From Rhodanobacter denitrificans (GTDB lineage Bacteria > Pseudomonadota > Gammaproteobacteria > Xanthomonadales > Rhodanobacteraceae): a stretch of 64,000 bases of DNA. The notes below the pieces were generated by a model. That model saw only the letters and a program-made list of their open reading frames with translations, was not told where the DNA came from and did no database searches. Below are positions 14,869 through 24,918 of this stretch, in pieces (position 1 is the first letter of the stretch; each line of letters opens with the position of its first letter). A program made the translations under genes and the position numbers. The DNA lies in contig QFPO01000003.1 in assembly GCA_003241385.1 (NCBI GenBank), forward strand, positions 186,001 through 250,000, written 5' to 3'.

Positions 14869-17175
14869 GTGTCACGCACTGCCTATTGCTTTGGCGATTG
14901 CCGGATCGACCTCGCCGCACGCGAGCTGCGTCGCGCCGGCCAGCTGGTGGTGCTGCCGCCAAAGGTCTTCGATTGCCTGGCCTACCTGATCGAACGGCGC
15001 GAACGCGCGGTCGGCCGCGACGAGCTGGTCGCCGCGGTCTGGGGCAAGACCGAGATCAGCGACACCCTGCTCGGCCAGACCCTGCTCAAGGCACGCCGTG
15101 CGGTCGGCGACAGCGCCGGCGCGCAGCAGGCGATCCGCACGATCCCGCGCTTCGGCTACGCCTGGGTCGCCGAACTGACCGTCGATGCCGGCGCCGGGGC
15201 GACGCCGGTCGTGGCCGCCGCACGACCGAAGCCCGCCGCTGCCCTGCTGCGCCGCGCGGCCTGGCCGGCCGCGCTGGCGATCGCCGCCGCGGCGGCCGGC
15301 GGCCTCTGGCTGGCGCTGCGCGACGCGCCACGCGTCGACCCGGTCCCGGCCGGCAGCGCGGCGGTGCTGCCGGTCGACGTCAGCGCGCCGGCCGAATGGA
15401 CCTGGGTGCGCCTGGGCCTGATGGATGCGATCGCCTCGCGCCTGCGCGCAGGCGGTCAGCCGGTCGTGCCGAGCGACAACGTCGTGGCGCTGATGCGCGC
15501 ATCGCCCGACGGCCGCCGGCAGCCGGACGTGCGCGCCGCCTCCGGCGCGGCGCTGATCGTCACGCCGAGCGCGACCTGGAGCGACAGCGGCTGGATCGTC
15601 CGCCTGCGCTGGCAGGGCGAGGGACCGCCGGTCGAAGTCGACGAACGGAACGCAGACGTCCTCCTGGCCGGACGCGCGGCGGCGGACCGCATGCTGGTGC
15701 GGCTCGGCAAGACGCCGCCGGTCGAGAGCGGCGATGCGCAGGCGTGGTCGGACACGCAGCTGCTGCAGCGCGCCGAGGCGGCGCTGCTGACCGGCGATCT
15801 GGACGGAGCGCGCCGGCTGCTGCAGGCGGCGCCCGAAGCGCTGCGGCAATCGGGCGAATATGGCCTGCGCCTGGCCCGGATCGACTTTCGCGCCGGCCGA
15901 TTCGACGCCGCCGGCGAACGCCTGCGCGCGCTGCTGCCGCAGGCCACCGCCGAAGGCAGCCCGGTGCTGCGCGCACGCGTCCTCAACGGCATCGGCCACG
16001 TCACGCTGCGGCAGGGCCGTCTCGACGACGCCGCCGATGCGTATTCGGAGGCGGCCAGGCTGCTCGAACGGGAAAACGAGCCCGCCGATCTCGGGCAGGC
16101 CTACATGGGACGGGGCAGCGTGGCGCAGCTGCAGAGACGATACGACGCGGCGCAGGCCGACTTCTCGCGCGCCCACGTCGCCTTCGATCTGGCCGGCGAC
16201 GGACTGGCGCTCGCGCGCCTCGAGGCCAACGAGGGCATGCTCGACGCATCGCGCGACCGCCCTGCCAGGGCCGTGACCTCGCTCGAACGCGCGGCGCGGC
16301 GATTCGAGGCCTTCGGCACGACGAACGAGCTGGCGATGACGTCCGGCATCGAGATCGCCGCCCGTCTGGCCCTGCTCGAGCCGGCCGCCGCGCTGGCCGC
16401 GAGCGAGCGTGCCTGGTCGTTCCGCGAGCGCCCGAGCAACCCGCAGGTGCGGCAGGCGCTGGCCTTTCATCGCGCCGTCGCGCTCGACGCGAACGGCCGC
16501 CGGCGCGAAGCGGTAGCCCTGCTGCAGGACATCGCGGACGGCGATGCGTCCACGGACGGAACCGTCGTGCAGGCCGTCGCCCGCAGCGAACTCGCGCGGA
16601 TCGCGCTCGCCGACGGCCGCGCCGAGGACGCCGCGGCACTGGCGCTGGCCGCGATTCCCGCGCTCGACGCGCTGGAAGACCCGCGCGGCCGATCGGCCGC
16701 TACGCTCGCCGCCGCACGCGCCCTGCGAGCGCTCGGGCGCAGCGCGGACGCGGCCCGGGAGACCGCCGCGTTCGAGGCCTGGGCGCGTCCGCGCCCGGAG
16801 CCGGCCGCGGCCCTGTACGCGAGTCTGGCCAGGGCCGAGCAGATGGCCGCGGAACGGCACGACGGCTCGGCCGACTACGAGCGCGCGCTGGCGCTCGCCG
16901 CGGCCGGCGACGTGCCGGCCGACGTCGCCGAAGTCGTCGTGTCATATGGCACGGCGCTGATCGGCGAGGGCCGGCTCGAGCAGGCGACGGCCGTGGTCGG
17001 CCGGGTCGCGCGCTGGGCGGATCGCGATCTCGGCTGCGCCCTGCTGCAGGTCCGGCTGCATGCGGCACTCGGACAGCGTGCGGCCTGGGAGCACGCGACG
17101 ACCGCCGCACGCGCGATCGCCGGCGACCGCGACATCTCGCGCGAGCTGGCCGTCTTCCCCGCCGGCGGAATCTGA
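14869..17175 (+). CDS. CadC/ToxR-like membrane regulator with TPR domain
   Basis: A 768-residue protein. I chose GTG 14869, right before the winged helix; an ATG at 14803 is possible and would add 22 residues. Residues 5-100 form an OmpR-type DNA-binding domain without a receiver ('VLPPKVFDCLAYLIERRERAVGRDELVAAVWG', 'IRTIPRFGYAWV'), residues 129-150 one transmembrane helix, and the rest is periplasmic: a beta-rich part to about 270 and then TPR-like helical repeats. Such one-component regulators read a signal outside and bind DNA inside. The adjacent secreted protein gene on the same strand, 110 bases downstream, is a likely target or partner. Confidence 0.82.
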   Translation: MSRTAYCFGDCRIDLAARELRRAGQLVVLPPKVFDCLAYLIERRERAVGRDELVAAVWGKTEISDTLLGQTLLKARRAVGDSAGAQQAIRTIPRFGYAWVAELTVDAGAGATPVVAAARPKPAAALLRRAAWPAALAIAAAAAGGLWLALRDAPRVDPVPAGSAAVLPVDVSAPAEWTWVRLGLMDAIASRLRAGGQPVVPSDNVVALMRASPDGRRQPDVRAASGAALIVTPSATWSDSGWIVRLRWQGEGPPVEVDERNADVLLAGRAAADRMLVRLGKTPPVESGDAQAWSDTQLLQRAEAALLTGDLDGARRLLQAAPEALRQSGEYGLRLARIDFRAGRFDAAGERLRALLPQATAEGSPVLRARVLNGIGHVTLRQGRLDDAADAYSEAARLLERENEPADLGQAYMGRGSVAQLQRRYDAAQADFSRAHVAFDLAGDGLALARLEANEGMLDASRDRPARAVTSLERAARRFEAFGTTNELAMTSGIEIAARLALLEPAAALAASERAWSFRERPSNPQVRQALAFHRAVALDANGRRREAVALLQDIADGDASTDGTVVQAVARSELARIALADGRAEDAAALALAAIPALDALEDPRGRSAATLAAARALRALGRSADAARETAAFEAWARPRPEPAAALYASLARAEQMAAERHDGSADYERALALAAAGDVPADVAEVVVSYGTALIGEGRLEQATAVVGRVARWADRDLGCALLQVRLHAALGQRAAWEHATTAARAIAGDRDISRELAVFPAGGI

Positions 17176-17285
17176 GCGAGCACCATTCAACGAACGCGAA
17201 ACCGGCGCGAAAGACGCGCGAATGGCGTCCCGCCGCGATTCCGTGCAGCGTGCGCACTCCCTCGTTTCCGCTATGGAATGTCCGC

Positions 17286-18947
17286 ATGCGCGTCTCTCTC
17301 GTCGCGGCACTCGCCGCCGCCCTCGTCGCGGTACCGGTCCAGGCCGGCACCTTCCGCGTGCTGCTTCAGAACAGCGGCGTCGCCGGCCTGTCCCACAACG
17401 GCCGTATCGCCACCGGCGTGTACGCCACCGGCCTGAACGGCGCGCAGTCCTGGCGCTGGACGCCGGAGACGGGCGTGCAGCCGATCCCGGGCTTCCTCGA
17501 CGCGATGGGCATGAGCGCCTGGGCGCAGCCGATCGCCGGGGCGGCGCTCGACGCGGACGGCCACCAGGTCGCCGCGATCGCCTACAGCAACGCGTCCGTC
17601 GTCGGCCCCGTCGTCGTCGGGCCGTATCCGGGCGGCTCGGACGTGGACGGCTATCTGAGCTCGGCCTTCGGCGTCTCCGACGACGCGACCGCCGTGGGGC
17701 TGGCCTACGATGCGGACGGCAGGGCGATCGCGTTCTCGTGGACCGCCGCGGACGGGATGTCGCGCCTGCCGGTGAATCGTCCGGGCACGGCCTCGCGCGC
17801 CAACGGCATCAGCCGCGACGGCCGCCTGGTGTTCGGCTGGAATGACCAGACCGACGGCTTCCGCTCGGGCGTGATCTGGCGCGACGGCGCCCCTACCGAC
17901 CTGACCGATGCGCTCGGCGGCCCGATCGGCGAAGCGCTGGCCGCCACCCGCGACGGTGCCGTCGTCGTCGGCGGCGGCTACTACACCGCGGACGGCAGCG
18001 AGGCCTGGCGCTGGACCGCGGCGGGAGGCGCACAACCTATCGGTGTGCTGCCGAACGCGATGGCGCACGTCGCCGCAGCGCCCGCGCCCGTCGCAAGATC
18101 GCCGCGGATCGATCTGGCCAGCCCGTTTGCGGTGCCGATCCTCGACGGCTTCCTGCCGGCGGAGTCGTTCGCGTTCGCCGTCAGCGACGACGGCAACGTG
18201 ATCGTCGGCGCCAGCGGCGTCTGGCCGATCCGCACGGCCAGCATCTGGACGCCCGGCACCGGACTCCAACCGCTGGCCGACTACGTCACGGCGCGCGGCG
18301 TCACCGTGCCGGAGAACTGGACCCTCGCCGCCGCCACCGCCGTCTCGGCGGACGGCGAGACGATCGGCGGATGGGGCATCGATGCCGACGGCATCATGGC
18401 CGCGTTCCTGATCGACCTGCACGCCGACCAGGCCGTCGACGCGATCGTCGAGGCACGCGGCACCATCGACCACAACGATCTGGCGAGCGGCCCCTTCGCG
18501 GGCATCGCGGCCGGCACGCCGGTGACGCTGTCGTTCGTGCTGTCGCACGCGGGCATCGAGATCGCGCCCGGCCGGGCGACCGTCTACCCGATCCGCCTCG
18601 ACACGTTCGAGCTGCGCGCCGGCACCGCCGTCGAGACGCTGGTCGCGTCGCCCGAAGGCCCCTCGGTGATGCTCACCAACGACTATCCGCTTTCCGACGG
18701 CATCCACCTGTTCGCCACGCCGACCGCCTCCGGGCAGACGTTCGAGTTCGAGCTGTTCAACCCGGGCGGGGACCTGTTCGACTCCGACGACCTCGATCGC
18801 ATCGACCGGAGCTTCGGTCCGGCGTCGTTCGAGAAGGCGTCCTGGCAGATCGCGGCCGGCAATACCAGCCTCCGCATCCAGCTGGAGGAAGTCGGCATTC
18901 ACGACGCCGCGGGCGATGTGATCTTCGGCGACGGCTTCGAGCCCTGA
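17286..18947 (+). CDS. Secreted repeat (HAF-type/beta-propeller-like) protein with IFGDGFE tail
   Basis: A 553-residue exported protein; the ATG at 17286 gives a signal peptide (1-20, 'AALVAVPVQA'). The body has repeated units around 'GLSHNGRIATGVY', 'GVSDDATAVGLAYDADGRAIAFSWT', 'GISRDGRLVFGW', 'AVSDDGNVIVGASG' and 'AVSADGETIGGWGIDADG', the alternating 'S.DG..V.G' and '.W....G' pattern of extracellular HAF repeat proteins that likely fold as a propeller. A C-terminal beta domain follows (~390-540). The protein ends 'GDVIFGDGFEP', the same tail as the M28 peptidase. Function unknown; surface or secreted location inferred. Confidence 0.8.
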   Translation: MRVSLVAALAAALVAVPVQAGTFRVLLQNSGVAGLSHNGRIATGVYATGLNGAQSWRWTPETGVQPIPGFLDAMGMSAWAQPIAGAALDADGHQVAAIAYSNASVVGPVVVGPYPGGSDVDGYLSSAFGVSDDATAVGLAYDADGRAIAFSWTAADGMSRLPVNRPGTASRANGISRDGRLVFGWNDQTDGFRSGVIWRDGAPTDLTDALGGPIGEALAATRDGAVVVGGGYYTADGSEAWRWTAAGGAQPIGVLPNAMAHVAAAPAPVARSPRIDLASPFAVPILDGFLPAESFAFAVSDDGNVIVGASGVWPIRTASIWTPGTGLQPLADYVTARGVTVPENWTLAAATAVSADGETIGGWGIDADGIMAAFLIDLHADQAVDAIVEARGTIDHNDLASGPFAGIAAGTPVTLSFVLSHAGIEIAPGRATVYPIRLDTFELRAGTAVETLVASPEGPSVMLTNDYPLSDGIHLFATPTASGQTFEFELFNPGGDLFDSDDLDRIDRSFGPASFEKASWQIAAGNTSLRIQLEEVGIHDAAGDVIFGDGFEP

Positions 18948-19228
18948 GGCCGGCACGGCGCCGGCCGGCGACATCGGGACGCGCCGAGCGCCGGCGCGGA
19001 CCGGTCGGCCCGGGGGCCGGGTGTGCGCGTGTGCACGGACCCCTGCGCGCGCATCGCTGCCGCACACGGCACCACGCGGTCGGTTCGCCCGCGGTCCGCA
19101 GACGGCCGCATCGCAGACGCGCCTTGCGCGGCCGCCCGTCCTTGGGGCCCGACGCCTGCGCATACCGCTCATCCGCGGTCCAGCAGCGCGGTAGCATCGT
19201 GCCCCACACGCTTGCGGAGACCCGACCG

Positions 19229-19657
19229 ATGGAAACCCAGGAACTGCACCGTGGCCGTCTGATCGACCACATCCAGCTGGTCGTACGCGATCTGGCCGCA
19301 TCGCGACGCTTCTACGGCGCGGTCTTCGACGCGCTCGGCGTGCCGCTCGGCGGCGAGAGCGAGGACTACTTCTGGGCCGACGAGCTGTTCGTCTCCAGTG
19401 CCGACAGCGAGGCCGCGCAAGGAACGCTGACCGGCCGCCATCATCTGGCGTTCCAGGCGCCCGACCGGGTCACCGTCGAGGCATTCCACCGCGCCGCGCT
19501 GGCCCACGGCGGCACCGACAACGGCGCCCCCGGCGAGCGGCCGTATCACCCGGGCTACTACGCCGCGTTCGCGCTGGACCCCGACGGCAACAACATCGAG
19601 GTGGTCTTCCACGGCGAGGCCGAACGCAGCGCACCGTCGGTCAGGATCACGTTCTGA
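19229..19657 (+). CDS. VOC-superfamily (glyoxalase/dioxygenase-like) protein
   Basis: A 142-residue protein. A GGAGA site at 19216-19220 decides the ATG at 19229. The VOC pattern is clear: 'IDHIQLVVRDLAASRRFYGAVFDALG' at the start, 'HHLAFQAPDRVTVEAFHRAALAHGG' in the middle, and 'YYAAFALDPDGNNIEVVFH' near the end with the metal-ligand His and Glu positions. VOC proteins bind a divalent metal and include glyoxalase I, ring-cleaving dioxygenases and antibiotic-binding proteins; this single-module form cannot be assigned. It appears monocistronic. Confidence 0.88.
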   Translation: METQELHRGRLIDHIQLVVRDLAASRRFYGAVFDALGVPLGGESEDYFWADELFVSSADSEAAQGTLTGRHHLAFQAPDRVTVEAFHRAALAHGGTDNGAPGERPYHPGYYAAFALDPDGNNIEVVFHGEAERSAPSVRITF

Positions 19658-19985
19658 CGCCAATGCCGCGGGGCTTTCTCGTCGGTCGGCCCTGCATCGG
19701 CGGATCGTCCGGCGGCATGCCCGATCGGCTCCGCCGTGTCCGCCACCGCGAAATGGCGCCGACCGGCCAGGCTCGACGCTTTCGAAATGCCGGCGGAAGT
19801 CTCGATGCGATCGACATTGCGGATCCGCAGCGCGGGCGATCGCGTCGCTCGATGTCTCGGACTGTTCGGATCGATCCTCGGTCCGGCACGTGCGACGCCG
19901 GCCTCGGGCCGGACCGCCGCATGGACCGCGCAGATTCCGCGCCTCGGGATCTTCCTGTCGCCGGCCTGTGCGGCCGTCGAATGGA
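19658..19985. other. Convergent intergenic stretch, no gene seen
   Basis: 328 bases between the VOC gene and the end of the kinase gene. No ORF with a ribosome site and no convincing terminator hairpin with a T-run were seen. Confidence 0.4.
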
Positions 19986-22823
19986 TCAGGCCGCGTGCGG
20001 ACCCGGACGGGCCGCGCGCCGTCGCAGCGAATGCGTCTCGGGCAGGTCCGCCGCGGCCTGCGCCGCGGCCTCGCGCTGCCGCTCGCCCTCGCCGGCCTCG
20101 CCGAGGCGACGCAGCGTGTCGGCCAGTCCGAGACGGGCTTCGATCACGTACGGCGCACGCTCGCCGCCGGTCGCCAAGCCGATCTGCAGGCTGCGTGCGT
20201 AATGCGCGCGCGCCTCGTCGAGCAGACCGAGCGCCCGATCGGCATCGGCCAGCGCGAGGTGGCGCACCGCCAGGCTCGGATGGTCGGCCGGCAGCACGCG
20301 CTCGCTGTCGGCGAGCAGGCTCGCGAACAGCGCCTGGGCCTCGGCGGCCCGCCCGCTGTCGAGCCAGGCCGCGCCGAGCGCGGCGCGGGTATTGAACAGC
20401 TCCTCGCCGGGCTTGCCGCCGAGTGCCTCGCGCAAGGCCAGGGCCTGCAGCGCGGCCGCTTCGGCGCGATCGGGATGGCCGGCGCCGCGTTCGGCACGCG
20501 CCCGGTTGGACTGCACGTTGGCGAGCCAGTAGCGCCAGTCGCCGTCGGCCTCCGACAGCACCGTCGCGGCCTGGCCGAGCAGCGCGAGCGCCTCGTCGTA
20601 GCGCTCGAGCTGGACCAGCGCGCCGCCGAGATTGCTCATCGCCTTGGCCGCTTCCGGATCGTGGTCGCCGTAGAGCGCACTGCGCAGGCGCAGGCTCTCG
20701 CGGAACAGGTCGGTCGCCTCCACCGTGCCGCCGCGCCGCAGCAGCACGCTGGCGAGATTGGACAGGTGCACGGCGTGCACGCGATGCGGCGTGCGATAAA
20801 CCTGGCCGTCCACGGCGACCGCCTCGCGCATCGCCTGTTCGGCCTGTTCGAGCCTGCCCATCGACAGCAGGCAGGCGCCGAGATTGGACAGCGTCATGCC
20901 GATGTCCGCGTGCACCGGCCCGTAGACGCTGCGCTCGAGCGCGAGCGCGCGCCGATAGACCTCGACCGCCTCGTCGAAACGGCGCCCCTGCGTCAGCACG
21001 TAGCCGAGCTCGTCGAGCATGCTGGCGGTGCGCCGTCCCGGCGGGCTCTCGACTCCGCCGAGCAGGGCCAGCGCCGTGCGCAGCTCCGCGGCGCCCGCGT
21101 CCGCCGCGCCGTCCTGCGCCAGCACGATGCCGCGCAGCGCGTGGATGTCGGCCCGCTGCGCCTGCGCAGCCGCGGGCGCCTGCGCGAGCGCCCGGTCGAG
21201 CAGGTCGCGGGCCTCGGCATAGCGGCGCAGTTCCTTCACCGCGCGGGCCAGCTGATACAGCGTCTCGGCGCGTGCGCCGGCGCTGACGCCGCCGGCGGTC
21301 TTCTGCAGTTCCAGCGCCTGGAGCAGCAGCGGTTCGGCCTCGACGAACAGGTTGAGCTGGTTGTGGATGCGCCCGAACGTGGTCAGCAGATCGGCCTGCA
21401 GCGCCGGCTGCCGGCGCATCTCGTCCTGCACGCGCGCCACGCCGCGGGCCAGCAGCTCGCGTGTCGTGGGAACGCGATCGGCCGCGCCGCCCGGCGTGCT
21501 CGCATCGAACACGCTGAGCAGGAAGGCCTGGATCGAGTTGGCGCGCTCGGCGGCGAGCACCGTCTGGCGCGACTTCCACAGCACGCCGCCGATGCCGGTC
21601 AGCAGCGCGACCAGCACCGCGACGGCCAGCGCGACCGGCAGACGATGGCGTCGCACGAACGTGGCGGCGCGATAGGCCCATCCGTTGCCCGATACGTGCA
21701 CGGCCTGGCCGGCCTGCCAGCGGCGCAGATCCTCGGCGAAGGCGTCCACGGTCGCGTAGCGGCGCGCCGGTGCCTTGGCCAGGGCTTTCTCGAGGATGCG
21801 TCCCAGGTCGCCGCGCACGGCGCGGCGGTAGCTGGCCGGCGTCTCGCCGCGCAGGGCCAGGCGCTGCGCACCCGACCTGCCGGCGGTGTCCTCGCGCGCG
21901 ATCGCGGCGGTCAGCGCCTGCGGCGGCGTCTCGCGGACGCTGCGCTCGGCGGCGGCCAGATCGGCGCGGTCGACCGGGTACGGCAACACGCCGCTGACCA
22001 GTTCGTAGGCGATCACGCCGAGCGCGTAGACGTCGACCGCCAGGCCGGCGCCCTCGCCGCGGAACTGCTCGGGCGCGGCGTACTCGGGCGTCAACGCGGG
22101 GCGCTGACCGATCGTCGTCGCCGCGGTCGCCGGTTCGTCGCCGCCGAGCAGGCCGGCGATGCCGAAGTCGAGCAGGCGCACCGTGCCGGTCTCGTCGACC
22201 AGCACGTTGCCGGGCTTGAGATCGCGATGCACGACCAGCTGTCCGTGCGCGTACTGCACCGCCGTACAGACGTCGAGGAACAGCGCGATGCGCGCGCGTA
22301 CGCCGAGCCGGTGCGCATCGCACCAGCGCGTGATCGTCGTGCCGTGCACGAATTCCAGCGCGAACCACGGCCGCCGCTCGGCGGATACGCCGCCGTCGAT
22401 GAAGCGCGCCAGATTCGGGTGCGAGAGCCGCGCCAGGATGCGCCGCTCGCGCAGGAAGCGCGCCTGCACGTCGTCGAAGTCGAAACCGCGCCGGATCAGC
22501 TTGATCGCCACCTCCTGCGCGAAGTCGGCGCCCTCGCGCCGGCCGCGGTAGATCACGCCGGTACCGCCGCGGCCGATCCGCTCGACGACGCGGAACGCGC
22601 CGAGCCGCGTGCCGATCAGCGCATCGCCGGCCGGCTCGGCCGCCGTGTCGAGCTCGGCCGCGCAGCCGTCGAGCAGCGCTTGCACGCGTGCGCGCAACGC
22701 CGGTCGACCGGCGCAGCGCTGATCCAGGAAGGCGTCGCGCTCGGATGCGTCGTCGCGGTCGAGCGCCTCGCGCAGCAGCGCGACGGCGTCGTTCAGCGAC
22801 ACCACGTCGATTGCGCGGGTCAT
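19986..22823 (-). CDS. Membrane Ser/Thr protein kinase with C-terminal TPR repeats
   Basis: A 945-residue protein. The Hanks-type kinase domain spans about 75-340: glycine loop 'IGRGGTGVIYRG' (from 83), Lys108 in 'VAIKLI', catalytic 'HRDLKPGN' (199-206), 'LLDFGIAG' (DFG at 219-221) and 'PEYAAPEQF'. A transmembrane helix follows at about 390-412 ('VALAVAVLVALLTGIGGVLW'), then many TPR-type helical repeats ('VYRRALALERSVYGPVHADIGMTLSNLGACL' in type). The N-terminal 60 residues are helical. In related bacteria such kinases often accompany ECF sigma factors of the stress type; none is adjacent here. Substrates unknown. Confidence 0.92.
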   Translation of the reverse strand: MTRAIDVVSLNDAVALLREALDRDDASERDAFLDQRCAGRPALRARVQALLDGCAAELDTAAEPAGDALIGTRLGAFRVVERIGRGGTGVIYRGRREGADFAQEVAIKLIRRGFDFDDVQARFLRERRILARLSHPNLARFIDGGVSAERRPWFALEFVHGTTITRWCDAHRLGVRARIALFLDVCTAVQYAHGQLVVHRDLKPGNVLVDETGTVRLLDFGIAGLLGGDEPATAATTIGQRPALTPEYAAPEQFRGEGAGLAVDVYALGVIAYELVSGVLPYPVDRADLAAAERSVRETPPQALTAAIAREDTAGRSGAQRLALRGETPASYRRAVRGDLGRILEKALAKAPARRYATVDAFAEDLRRWQAGQAVHVSGNGWAYRAATFVRRHRLPVALAVAVLVALLTGIGGVLWKSRQTVLAAERANSIQAFLLSVFDASTPGGAADRVPTTRELLARGVARVQDEMRRQPALQADLLTTFGRIHNQLNLFVEAEPLLLQALELQKTAGGVSAGARAETLYQLARAVKELRRYAEARDLLDRALAQAPAAAQAQRADIHALRGIVLAQDGAADAGAAELRTALALLGGVESPPGRRTASMLDELGYVLTQGRRFDEAVEVYRRALALERSVYGPVHADIGMTLSNLGACLLSMGRLEQAEQAMREAVAVDGQVYRTPHRVHAVHLSNLASVLLRRGGTVEATDLFRESLRLRSALYGDHDPEAAKAMSNLGGALVQLERYDEALALLGQAATVLSEADGDWRYWLANVQSNRARAERGAGHPDRAEAAALQALALREALGGKPGEELFNTRAALGAAWLDSGRAAEAQALFASLLADSERVLPADHPSLAVRHLALADADRALGLLDEARAHYARSLQIGLATGGERAPYVIEARLGLADTLRRLGEAGEGERQREAAAQAAADLPETHSLRRRAARPGPHAA

Positions 22824-23170
22824 CGTCCACGCCCCCGGTGGCGATGCGACGCTCGTCCCGATTCCGACCTCACATGCCCCTCACTTTCGACGATGCAACC
22901 AGCTCGGCGCGTCATCGCCGACGCACCGTGAGTGCCATCTGACCGGCTTCCCCCGGTATACGCAATAGGCCGGGCGGATCAGACACAGCTGCGGCGCATG
23001 TCCGGAACGCGATACCTCGTGACGGACTCGCAGTGTCTCACGCCCTCAAGCACGCTCACCGGAATAGGAGCTCGCAACCTCGACGGGAGGCGCAGCTCGA
23101 ATCCCTCGACGTATCCGGCTGATGATCGTTCGCAATATTCAGGCGTATCGAGGATGCCGCGGCTTTCGAC
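22824..23170. other. Intergenic stretch upstream of the kinase gene, no gene seen
   Basis: 347 bases between the start of the kinase gene and the stop of the membrane protein at 23171, both on the minus strand. Small frames here lack ribosome sites. It should hold the kinase promoter; GC content falls noticeably from here to about 25 kb. Confidence 0.4.
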
Positions 23171-24091
23171 TCATTGCGCCTGAAGGGTCGTTTCGACCTT
23201 CTTGCGTATCCACTTGGACAAGGGCGCACTGAAGATACCGACCAACAAGCCACCCCACAGGTCGTTGACCTCCAACGCGATCGGCGTATCCATACCTTCG
23301 GTGGTGCGCGCCAGAATGATCAGCACCAGCGCCGTCGCTCCCCCGAGCACGGCACTGCGTATGACACTCGCCGCGAATGCGGTCCAGCGCAGCGCGATCT
23401 GCGGAGCCGCTTTCGCCACCCGCCGGGCCATCACACGCCACCCGTCGGTCGCGGCCGTCGGGATGGTCGGCAGCGGAGTGGAGACCGGCAAGAACAGCGC
23501 CCATAGTCCGGCGCCCAGGATGCCGCCGAGGACGACCGAAAACAGCGGACTGGCGAACTCAAGCGATCCGAACTCGTAGTACCGTGCCTCGTCGTCTATC
23601 CCGTCTGCCAATACGACCTCCACCTCGAACTGCTGGAGGCCACCCGCCAGAGGCACTGCCTTCCAGTTGAACACCCGCTGCAGGCCACTACCGATCGACG
23701 TCATGCGACACGTGGCGACGAAGGGAATGCCGATCCGCCCCCGCTGCACGCTGGTTCGACAGGGCACGCCGGGCACCATACCGTCCTCGGTGGTTTCGTC
23801 GACCGCATAGAGTGACGTCAACACTCCCTTGGGGTGCAGCCGCACCTCGTTGAGATCGAATCCCTCAGTCGGAGACACCCAGACGGAAATGACGGCATCG
23901 TCGCCGTAGGTAACCGGTGCGCGCGTGTCGAGCTGGATACGCGACGTGTACGGCTTGCCCGACGTGGACGGAAGCGCTACTTCCGAAAGGATGCTTGAGA
24001 TTCCATCCACGTCTGCAAGAGCGGGCCGTGTCGAGAGCAGTAACAGCACAAAGCCAAACAATAGGCGCAAGCTGCATGTCGAGCGTGTCAT
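23171..24091 (-). CDS. Exported membrane-anchored protein of unknown function (M6 operon, gene 4)
   Basis: Predicted 306 residues. The ATG at 24091 overlaps the stop of the preceding gene by four bases; a longer frame to 24295 would overlap that gene deeply. A signal peptide covers residues 1-26 ('LLFGFVLLLLSTRPALA'). Residues 27-190 form a beta-rich extracytoplasmic domain containing two Cys ('GVPCRTS', 'ATCRMTS'). Two or three membrane segments follow ('SVVLGGILGAGLWALFLPV', 'VIRSAVLGGATALVLIILA', and a re-entrant 'WGGLLVGIFSAPLSKWI'). No known family recognised. It is the last gene of the tight minus-strand cluster led by the M6-type peptidase. Confidence 0.75.
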   Translation of the reverse strand: MTRSTCSLRLLFGFVLLLLSTRPALADVDGISSILSEVALPSTSGKPYTSRIQLDTRAPVTYGDDAVISVWVSPTEGFDLNEVRLHPKGVLTSLYAVDETTEDGMVPGVPCRTSVQRGRIGIPFVATCRMTSIGSGLQRVFNWKAVPLAGGLQQFEVEVVLADGIDDEARYYEFGSLEFASPLFSVVLGGILGAGLWALFLPVSTPLPTIPTAATDGWRVMARRVAKAAPQIALRWTAFAASVIRSAVLGGATALVLIILARTTEGMDTPIALEVNDLWGGLLVGIFSAPLSKWIRKKVETTLQAQ

Positions 24092-24852
24092 GGCGCACCC
24101 ACTGGACAGTTCCCAATCGCCGGTAATAGACCGTCCAAAATTTCGGTCATCCGTTGCTTGTCCGTCACGCGTCCATCGTTGACGCGACGGCGGATCGTGT
24201 TCAAAGCCGCGTTGCACTGGTCGGCGCAGAGCAGAATCTTGTTCAGACCTGGCAAATCGCGGTCCCGCCCGGCTGCGAAGTCCCAGACTTGGCAAGAGCG
24301 AATCGCGCGCGCCCAGGTCTTGAATGCTTTGTCACTGAGAATGCGGGTCGACGATGCCGCAAGCGCTTCGTCGTGATATCGCTGGCCGGCGCCGAGACGC
24401 TCCATCGCATCACCCAGCCCTTCGAAGTTGTCCGACCAGTACGCCTGCACCGGCGCCGCCTCATCGGCGTCCGCGAGAAACTCGCCCAGTCGCTCGCGCG
24501 CGTCAATCTCGGCCTGGTAGTACGCTCGCCAGTTGTTCTTCGACGCCGTCCATTCCGCAGCACGGCGCAAGTAGACGATGTAGTCGCGCAGAAGCTGCAC
24601 GTACTCCACACTGCATCCAGGACAGCCGCTCGGCGCCTCCAGATTGAGAAGAATCGCGTTTCCGCAAGCGATCCGACCGGATAACTGCCGGTGCTCCGGC
24701 GACTTCAATCGCCGCCGCGCCTCCTGCAGTGATTCGACCGTCGCGTCCCACACTTTGTCGCATACCGGACGCCCAGCGCTGGCCTCCGTGCTTTGGAACG
24801 CCACTAGTGCCGCCAGGCCCGATCCCAGCAACATTCGATGCCAGCCCTGCAT
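24088..24852 (-). CDS. Exported Cys-containing helical protein of unknown function (M6 operon, gene 3)
   Basis: Predicted 254 residues. The ATG at 24852 follows a GGGAGGGG-type ribosome site; an in-frame ATG at 24888 is possible but less well placed. A signal peptide covers about residues 1-26 ('LLGSGLAALVAFQSTEASA'). The mature part is helical with about ten cysteines in spaced pairs ('GCPGC', 'LCADQC', 'ACGN', 'SCQVW', 'GNCPVG'), suggesting disulfides in the periplasm. Many Trp and Arg/Glu. No family recognised. Gap of 66 bases from the gene before it; 4-base overlap with the gene after it. Confidence 0.72.
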   Translation of the reverse strand: MQGWHRMLLGSGLAALVAFQSTEASAGRPVCDKVWDATVESLQEARRRLKSPEHRQLSGRIACGNAILLNLEAPSGCPGCSVEYVQLLRDYIVYLRRAAEWTASKNNWRAYYQAEIDARERLGEFLADADEAAPVQAYWSDNFEGLGDAMERLGAGQRYHDEALAASSTRILSDKAFKTWARAIRSCQVWDFAAGRDRDLPGLNKILLCADQCNAALNTIRRRVNDGRVTDKQRMTEILDGLLPAIGNCPVGAP

Positions 24853-24918
24853 ACCCCTCCCCCCCTTTCGCGTCGACCTGGAACGCACCCCCGTGACGGC
24901 TGACCGCTGCGCGTCGAT

